From the NCBI GenBank assembly GCA_964035015.1, contig OZ036004.1, positions 6,651,384 through 6,715,383 of the forward strand: a stretch of DNA of 64,000 bases, given 5' to 3'. Position numbers and translations under genes: made by a program. Each line of letters starts with the position of its first letter. The stretch's first letter is position 1. Under the pieces are notes generated by a model. That model made no database searches and was not told the DNA's origin. It saw only the letters and a program-made list of their open reading frames with translations. This document shows positions 25,201 through 34,200 of this stretch, piece by piece. This DNA comes from Corallium rubrum (Eukaryota > Cnidaria > Anthozoa > Scleralcyonacea > Coralliidae).

Positions 25201-28200
25201 GAACTAAATTGAAAGTATTGACTACTATAAAGCGGATTCAATAACATGTAGTAAAGCAAACAGTTTTAAATTTGAGACACCGAGCGTCATGAGACATACG
25301 CGTTGTTTATTTTGCTTTTAGACTATAGACACACCGGTACAGTTACAAGGCAGAGATAAATTTCAGATATAGATTTTGCTCTTTTTGATCATTACCATAG
25401 CATGTAGATTTGTTGCCCAAATCGGAGAGCGAAGTACAGGGTGTAGAAATCGGTTAACTCCTTGCCAGATTTTAGTATTTTACTCTGTTTAACGTCAGAC
25501 GATTTTATTCTCTTTACACCAGACGATTTTATGTCATACTAGTAGTGAAAAGGGAATTCAAAATTTCGATTTTCCACCCTCCGGTCTGTTCTGCGGAGTT
25601 TATGTGTAGACTGAAGCCTGAAGACGAGTCTTTCGTATTTTATTCTGGCTAACGCCAGACGATTTTATTCAGCACAGGGAGAGGTCCAGGCCTCAAAGTC
25701 TTTAACACTTTAGACCTCAAAATGTTTTAACACTTTGAGGATAGGTTTTAACCTATCTCTTTAACACTTTGAAGCCTGACGACGAGTCTGTAGTATTTTA
25801 TTCTGGCTAACGCCAGACGATTTTATTCAGCACAGGAAGAGGCCCAGACTTCAAAGTGTGATGAAAGAGGTATAATAATCTTAGATATCTTGTGGTTTCC
25901 TGTGTGAAGGACCATTATACCTAAGTGTGCGAATATTGACAACAAACCGCGCCCGTAATAATAGCGTTGATTGTGAAAAACAAAGTCCTTGAGAAGGAGG
26001 GAAACCGAAGCAGAGTAAATCTCTTAGACCTCACTTGGGCTCACTTGATTTCCAAATTTTCTAAGTAGCCTGACACCTGTGTGCAATTAAGTACACTACA
26101 GTGCCACTCTCCTCCGCAGAGCCTTTTCTTTGGCTACTTTTAGCTATATTTACCACTGAATTACGTACTAATAATTCAGTGCTAAATATAGCTAAAAGTA
26201 GCCAAAGAAAAGCCTCTGCGGAGGAGAGTGCTACAGTGCGGCAAGTACGTCCAGTATTTCTTTTCTTTTTTTGAGAGAGAGCTCAAACAAATCCCAGAGT
26301 AGCTTCGAGAATCGACACGTTCGTTCATTCATTCATTCAGTAGATTGTTTACATTGTGTATTTTTAAAGACATTGGCCCTTTTCATAAATGCCTGCCAAA
26401 TGCCAATCTGCATGATATTCTGTTATGCTGTTTTGACGGCCGAGGGGCAAAGCACTCCAAAAATCCCGTACATGCACTTCGACGAAAAGTCCAGCGGAAT
26501 TTTAAAAATCCTTACAAATCCCCAAAAATCCATGAAAATCCATGAAAATCCATAGAAATCCATAAAATTCCACTCAATTGATCAAAATCCCCAGAAAATC
26601 CGAAGAAATCTGCACTTTCCTGCAGTACTTTATATCTATATATTTTTTTATATTTTTTACTTTTTGTATTTTCATATTTGACTGTTTTTATGAATATATT
26701 TCCCTACTATTCTCCCATTTGGCTCCTACGCCTTTATTATTTCCCAGTTTCACTTAAAGCTCTGCCAGAACATGAAAAATAAAGAAAAAATATCGTTAAT
26801 ATATATGTTTCACAAAAAGTCTGGAAAAGTCGTCAAAAAATTCACAAAAGTCCGATGAGAAAATCCAAGGAATTTTGGAAGTCCGAAAGTTTCGTACACT
26901 TTTTTTGGAGTGCTTTTCCCCTCGGTTTTTATATAATTGAAAGAAGTTTTTACAGAACAACGAGGGTCGAAAAGCCTATTTAAATGTATTGGTTGCCCTT
27001 TAGGAATATTAGCCTACGCAGCACTCTACTTTTATATTAGGGACCGGTCATTATTTATGGCTGGGGTTGGGCCCGAAGAGAAAATATTTCAGAGCTAAAA
27101 AAAATCCGAACCCAACCTTATTTAAAACAAAAAATTATTCAACCCAACCATTGGAAGGCAGGGAAAAAATCTACCCCACCCTACTCTTATTTTATTACGT
27201 AAGGTCACATGTTAACACTTTCACTGCCATTGACATTGGCTAAAAGGAAAGTGAGGAGAGCAATTGAGCAGAAATCAAAGGCCAAGAAAAGGAAAGCAAT
27301 ATTACAACTGCAAAAGAGCAAAGAATCTGAAATTAATAGCAGTGATGATGATATGCCAATTGACATTTTAACAGATGATGACCTTTTAATGGAATAATTG
27401 CATAATATGCAGAGTATACATATCCATACAATTTAAATATGGTTTTACTAGTTATGAAAATTTTGTTACCCAACCTTTTCCTTAATAATTTTATTTTACC
27501 CAACCTAAAACATGTTATTTTTTTTATTTACCCAACCATTTTCTCTTCGGGTCCAACCCCGGCCATAACTAATGACCGGTCCCTTATTCCACTAGTTACA
27601 GTCTGAAAACGTTTTCGCTTAAAACTTCAGCAGGCTTTCTGGCGATCCTACTTTTCCTACTTTTTATGCACTCTCCTACTTTTCCTACTTTTTATGCACT
27701 CTCCTACTTTTCCTACTTTTTATGCACTCTCCTACTTTTCCTACTTTTTATGCACTCTCCTACTTTTCCTACTTTTTATGCACTCTCCTACTTTTCCTAC
27801 TTTTTATGCACTCTCCTACTTTTTATGCAGAATTGCTCGGTTTTCCTACTTTTTCCTACTTTTTCACTTAAAATCCTAGTTGTTTTTTTGAAAACTGTTT
27901 TGTGGAATCATTATGTTTTGACTTGATACTGCCAAGAGGAAGTAAAACTCAGAAGTAAAACTCGGTTGGCTGTAGGGGAAGAGGAGGCCACTTTTGTGTA
28001 TTTCATTTTAGTAAAAATGGGGTTAAATTGTTTTTTTTTGTGGTATTGCATTCGAAATTAATCACAAAAAAATTCTACTTTTGTCCTACTTTTTTGTACC
28101 TTTTCCTACTTTCTTCCTGCTTTTTAGAAAATTTTAGTCCTACGTTTGTCCTACTTTTTTACCAACACCTGCCGGAAAGCCTGCTTCAGTATTTCGTTCT

Positions 28201-31200
28201 CTAAAATCTCGGAAGCTCTAAAATATTTGTTTTCTGGTTCTTTTAGGAAGTGACTGTTAGTCAACATAATGTCAGGATAGTTGACAAGGATGAGTACAAA
28301 CAATATTCCAAAGGTATAATTATATTATATCTCCCTCATCTAATCTCATCTCATCTTACATTCCCTCTCCCTCCCACTTCTTTCCTTTTTCTGTCTCCTC
28401 CTCCTCCCATTATTCCTCCTCCTTTCATTCCATCCATTCCATCACATGATGAGATTCTTATCCCATTCAATCCCCTTTCTTTCCGTGCGACGCTTTTGCT
28501 CTTTTAGCCTTCCTCTCTCCTATTCCATGCCTTCCCATCCTTCCACTTCCATTCTATCCCCTCCCGTTCCCCCTTTCCAGCCTATCTTATCCCATCCTGT
28601 TTTATCCCATCGTATCAATGCATGGCTGTGGTAATACCACAGGTTAGTCTATGAAGTGAAAAATTCGTTGGCATTTTTGTTGTTTTATTGTACAGAAGAG
28701 CATGGCAGGAGCACTCACTGAAAATTTCAAGAGAATCTGATGCGTAGTTTTAGCGCTATTAACTCTCAAAGTTTGCCATGGCTAGTTCGTTCTTGGAGAA
28801 AAATTGGGCTTTCCGTAACAATGCTTATGACGTACGCACAAATGTACAACTATGCATAAGAACAATAGATTTCACTATTAATGATCCATCTGTGTTATCT
28901 CCACGGCAAATTTTGAGAGTTGATAGCGCGAAAACTACGCATCAGATTCTCTTGAAATTTTCAGTGAGTGCTCCTGTCATGCTCCTTTGTACAATAAAAC
29001 AACAAAAATGCCAACGAATTTTTCACTTCATAGACACTTTAACAACACCATGTTACCGTATTTATAATTAATGTATCACTGTGCTCATTATAGATAGTCC
29101 AATATATTTCCAATATGTTTCATTAGGCAACCCATCAACTGAACACAATGAAAATAATCACAGAAAAACTAAAAGACGAAGAGATGAAGAAGAAAGGCAT
29201 GTGATCATACTTCATTAGTTTTGTTCCTTATTTATCACTCTGTCCTTGTCCTTTGTCGCTTTTTATTCTTCCTTCTCTTCCTATTCTTCCTTTTTATTCT
29301 TCCTTCTCTTCCTTTTTATTCTTCCTTCTCCTCCTGTCGCTTTTTATTCTTCCTTCCTTCCTTCAATTAGTTTAGTTCCTTTTTTATCATTCACTCCTTG
29401 TTCTTTGTCGCTTTTTATTCTTCCTTCTCTTCCTATTCTTCCTTCTCTTCCTTTTTATTCTTCCTTCTTATTCTTCCTTCTCTTCCTTTTTATTCTTCCT
29501 TCTCTTCCTATTCTTCCTTCTCTTCCTTTTTATTCTTCCTTCTCTTCCTATTCTTCCTTCTCTTCCTATTCTTCCTTCTCTTCCTATTCTTCCTTCTCTT
29601 CCTATTCTTCCTTCTCTTCCTATTCTTCCTTCTCTTCCTATTCTTCCTTCTCTTCCTATTCTTCCTTCTCTTCATATTCTTCCTTCTCTTCCTATTCTTC
29701 CTTCTCTTCCTATTCTTCCTTCTCTTCCTATTCTTCCTTCTCTTCCTATTCTTCCTTCTCTTCCTATTCTTCCTTCTCTTCATATTCTTCCTTCTCTTCC
29801 TATTCTTCCTTCTCTTCCTATTCTTCCTTCTCTTCCTATTCTTCCTTCTCTTCCTATTCTTCCTTCTCTTCCTATTCTTCCTTCTCTTCCTATTCTTCCT
29901 TCTCTTCCTATTCTTCCTTCTCTTCATATTCTTCCTTCTCTTCCTATTTTTCCTTCTCTTCCTATTCTTCCTTCTCTTCCTATTCTTCCTTCTCTTCCTA
30001 TTCTTCCTTCTCTTCCTATTCTTCCTTCTCTTCCTATTCTTCCTTCTCTTCCTATTCTTCCTTCTCTTCCTATTCTTCCTTCTCTTCCTATTCTTCCTTC
30101 TCTTCCTATTCTTCCTTCTCTTCATATTCTTCCTTCTCTTCCTATTTTTCCTTCTCTTCCTATTCTTCCTTCTCTTCCTATTCTTCCTTCTCTTCCTATT
30201 CTTCCTTCTCTTCCTATTCTTCCTTCTCTTCCTATTCTTCCTTCTCTTCCTATTCTTCCTTCTCTTCCTATTCTTCCTTCTCTTCCTATTCTTCCTTCTC
30301 TTCCTTTTTATTCTTCCTTCTCTTCCTTTTTATTCTTCCTTCTCTTCCTTTTTATTCTTCCTTCTCTTCCTTTTTATTCTTCCTTCTCTTCCTTTTTATT
30401 CTTCCTTCTCTTCCTTTTTATTCTTCCTTCTCTTCCTATTCTTCCTTTTTATTTCCTTCTCTTCCTTTTTATTCTTCCTTCTCTTCCTATTCTTCCTTTT
30501 TATTCTTCCTTCTCTTCCTATTCTTCCTTCTCTTCCTATTCTTCCTTCTCTTCCTATTCTTCCTTCTCTTCCTATTCTTCCTTTTTATTCTTCCTTCTCT
30601 TACTATTCTTCCTTCTCTTACTATTCTTCCTTCTCTTCCTTTTTATTCCTTCTGATCTCTTCCTTCTTCTCCTGTCGCTTTTTATTCTTCCTTCCTTCCT
30701 TCCTTCCTTCCTTCCTTAAATTAGTTTAGTTCTTTTTTATCACTCTCTCCTTATTTTTCTTTTCCTCTGTCGCTTTTTAGTCCTTCTCCCTCGTATTTCT
30801 TTTCTTATCTTATCCTCCATTTCTCTTATCCTTCTTTCCATTCTAGTTCTACACCGTCTCTCTATCCCTTTTTTGTCCTTTAAATAGTACTTCATTTTAG
30901 TCTAAATTATGATACTACCCAAAATTGAGGCAATGTTTGACATCCTAAAGCCCTAGTCAAACGAGAATGCAAGTCACCACAAGTTAACGTCGGCACAAGT
31001 CGTCGCAAGTTCTGCACTTCCGCTAGTTCCCACGCCTTTTCGCTAGTTCTCATGGTAGTTTCTATGGCGACGGAGCACGAAAGACTTGCGTCGACTTGTG
31101 TTTTGTATTCAAACCACAGAATAGTAATACAACCAGAAGTCCAACTCGAGTGAAAACTTGTCCGAATTTCTTCAATGCGCAGGCGCGATATTTTACGCCA

Positions 31201-34200
31201 TCCTACGCGATCCTACGCAATGTCCTACGCTACGCAATCCTGGCAAGTTCCCCCGACAGTTTTAAACTTCTTTTGAAGGTCCAAAGTGCCGGGGAAACTT
31301 GCCAGGATTGCGTGGCGTAGGATGGCGAGGAATCAAGGTGCGTGAGGCGACATGCGCGAGGATATAAACTTCGAAGCTTCCGACGCGAGTTGGACTTCTG
31401 GTTGTCTTTCTATTCTGTGGTTCAAACGTTTCGCAAGCTTTCGCAAGTTGAAGAAAACTTGCGATGAAATTTGAACAAGATCAAATTAGTCGCAAGCTAA
31501 CACAAGTCACCGCAAGTCATCGCAAGCTGGCGATCACAAGCAAGCACAAACTAAAACTTGCGATGAACTTGCGTTCTCGTTTGATTTGGGCTTAATTTAT
31601 GGTTTTCCTTTTTTTGTTTCCCAGTGAAAACAGCCGTGACTATAGCCCTAAAAAGCATAAATCAAAGCACAAAAAGGACAGTCGTGATAAAGCAGGTGCC
31701 AAGGGATCTTCTAGGGACAATAAGGAACATGAAACTAGCGAAGAAGCGGACTTTGATGAGCATTGTTGGATGGCCCCTCTTATTCGAGTCAGGATTATCA
31801 GTAAAACCTTTAAAAAAGGAACGTATTATCATAAAAAGGTGATGCACTCAACCTTACACACGAAAAACCCACAGACTGCCGCTATATCCCATCCTACACT
31901 ATAATATATCATATTCCTATATTGTTATATCACATTCCTATCGCTAAATCCCAATCCTATGCCTATATTCTTATGTCGTAATGTCGCTATATTCCATCTC
32001 TATATTGCTATATTCCATTTCCATATCCCATCCACTGATCTCTAAATAAACTGGATGGGTCCTTCCCTATGGCCAGCAGTCAAACATTTCGTGGCAGTCG
32101 CCGCCATCTTACGTAGTGGAACATGACGCATTGCGGCCTTAGAACTTGTTCCCAATCCTAAAGTTGACTGGCATAAGCAATCTTGACGTCAGCACGGTCA
32201 GTGTGTGCCGGGGGAGTCGGAAAAGCCGTAAAGCAAACAACTTTAAAGGTTTTATAGCTCAGTAACAGAAACAAATACAAGAAATTAACGTCTTAAACCT
32301 TATTAAGTACTTCTTGTGTCCTTACATTCGTTTAAATTTTCTTAAAATAACTCTTTTTGTCTATTTTCAATCTACAAAAGCTATGAACTTCAGTGGCAGC
32401 CATCTTGCGTAGTGGTCACGTCATCATCCGGCACCCAAAATCCGGCCCAATGGCCCATCCAGTTTATATATAGATCAGTGATCCTATCCCTATATTGGCC
32501 ATTTCCCAAAAGGGTTGATACTGGATAAAGGATAAAGGATAAAGGACTGGGTGGCTAATCGTCCTTACTTGCAGCCAGCGGCTGAATTGCGAAGGACGCA
32601 GATCAACGTGGCCGTGTCGAGGCATATCAAAGGCGCTTCAAGCTGCCGCCAACGGCACAGTTCAGACCACGGATCACAGCTAAGATGTTCGGTGTCGATT
32701 TTATGGAGGGAGGAAAACCGGAGAACCCGGCGAAAAACCCTCGAAGCACAGGAGAGATCAACTACAACTCTACTCACATGAGCCTAAGCCCAACAACGGG
32801 GTCCTTCCCAAGTGGTCACCCATCCAAGTACTAACCCCGTCTAACCGGGCTTAACTTTTTTGGTGAGAGGCAGCGCGCTAACAGCACACGCCACCCGTGC
32901 TTCCCTGGTGACGGGTTAGGAACGCTAGGGTACTTGGGATCGTTTGGAGGGACATATTTCATGCTTGGTAGCGTCAGCACAATGAAACTGTCCCTCAAAT
33001 GATCCCAAGAACACCAGCGCTAAATGCTCTTTAACTCTTCAACTCTTTTGTCTTCAACTCTTTTGAGAAATGGCCAATTACTATATCCCATCGCTATACC
33101 CCATCTCTATATCTCCATCCTTATATCGCTATATCACATCCCTAAATGTATATCCCATCCGTATATCCAACCCCTATATCGCTGTATCCCATCCCTATAT
33201 CGCTATATCCCATCTTTATATCTCCATCCTTATATCGCTATATCACATTCCTAAATGTATATCCCATCCGTATATCCAACCCCTATATCGCTATATCCCA
33301 TCCCTATATCGCTATATCCCATTCCAATGACTATATATCCCATCCCTGTATATATACTATAGCCCTATATCCACCTTATCTTTATCCCTATCTTCCTCCC
33401 TATTGTATATCGTCATATTCGTCTTCATATTCATCAACATCCAGCACTTTCTGTTTCATATTTCCATTACAGGTTATTATTCAAGATGTAATTAGCAGAA
33501 CCACGTGTGTCTGTAGAACAGACGAAGGTCGACTTCTGGAAGGTGAAGTCTTTGAATTTCATGTTCTTTGAAGGGTGGGAACCCTGCTTACGATGTGATT
33601 AAGCAATCAGAGTTATTGATTACAATGTCATTAAGTAATCAGAGTTATTGATTACAATGTCATTAAGCAGAGTTATTGATTACAATGTCATTAAGTAATC
33701 AGAGTTATTGATTATAATGTCATTAAGCAATCAGAGTTATTGGTTACGATGTCATTAAGCAATCAGAGTTATTGATTACAATGTCATTAAGCAATCAGAG
33801 TTATTGATTACAATATTAAGTAATCAGGGTTATTGATTACAATGTCATTAAGCAATCAGAGTTATTGATTACAATGTCATTAAGCAATCAGAGTTATTGA
33901 TTACAATGTTAAGCAATCAGAGTTATTGATTACAATACCATTAAGCAATCAGAATTATTAATTACAATACCATTAAGCAATCAGAGTTATTGATTAGCGT
34001 TTCTTTAGATGTGCCACAAAGTGTTCTTGAAACGGTCATACCAAAGAACAACCCAAGATATATTTTATTTGTACAAGGAAAATACAAGGGATTGGTAAGT
34101 CTTTCATCTTTTAATTTTATGCAAATTAAACGTTGGTTTTCCTTTAAAAAAATGTCTAAAGCTGGTTTTCCACTAGGCGATTTTTTTTTCGCGCGAAGCG

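Noticed and set aside
29246..30729. Open frames of 469 and 443 codons
   Set aside because: They only read through an 18-bp minisatellite, whose length is a multiple of three; composition SSYSSF/FFLLFL, no domain.
32790..32880. 5S rRNA gene
   Set aside because: Only the internal promoter region matches 5S; the 5' end is unlike 5S and a SINE body follows.
33590..33995. CRISPR-like regular repeats
   Set aside because: The 32-bp units are head-to-tail with no unique spacers, in a eukaryotic intron; a minisatellite.
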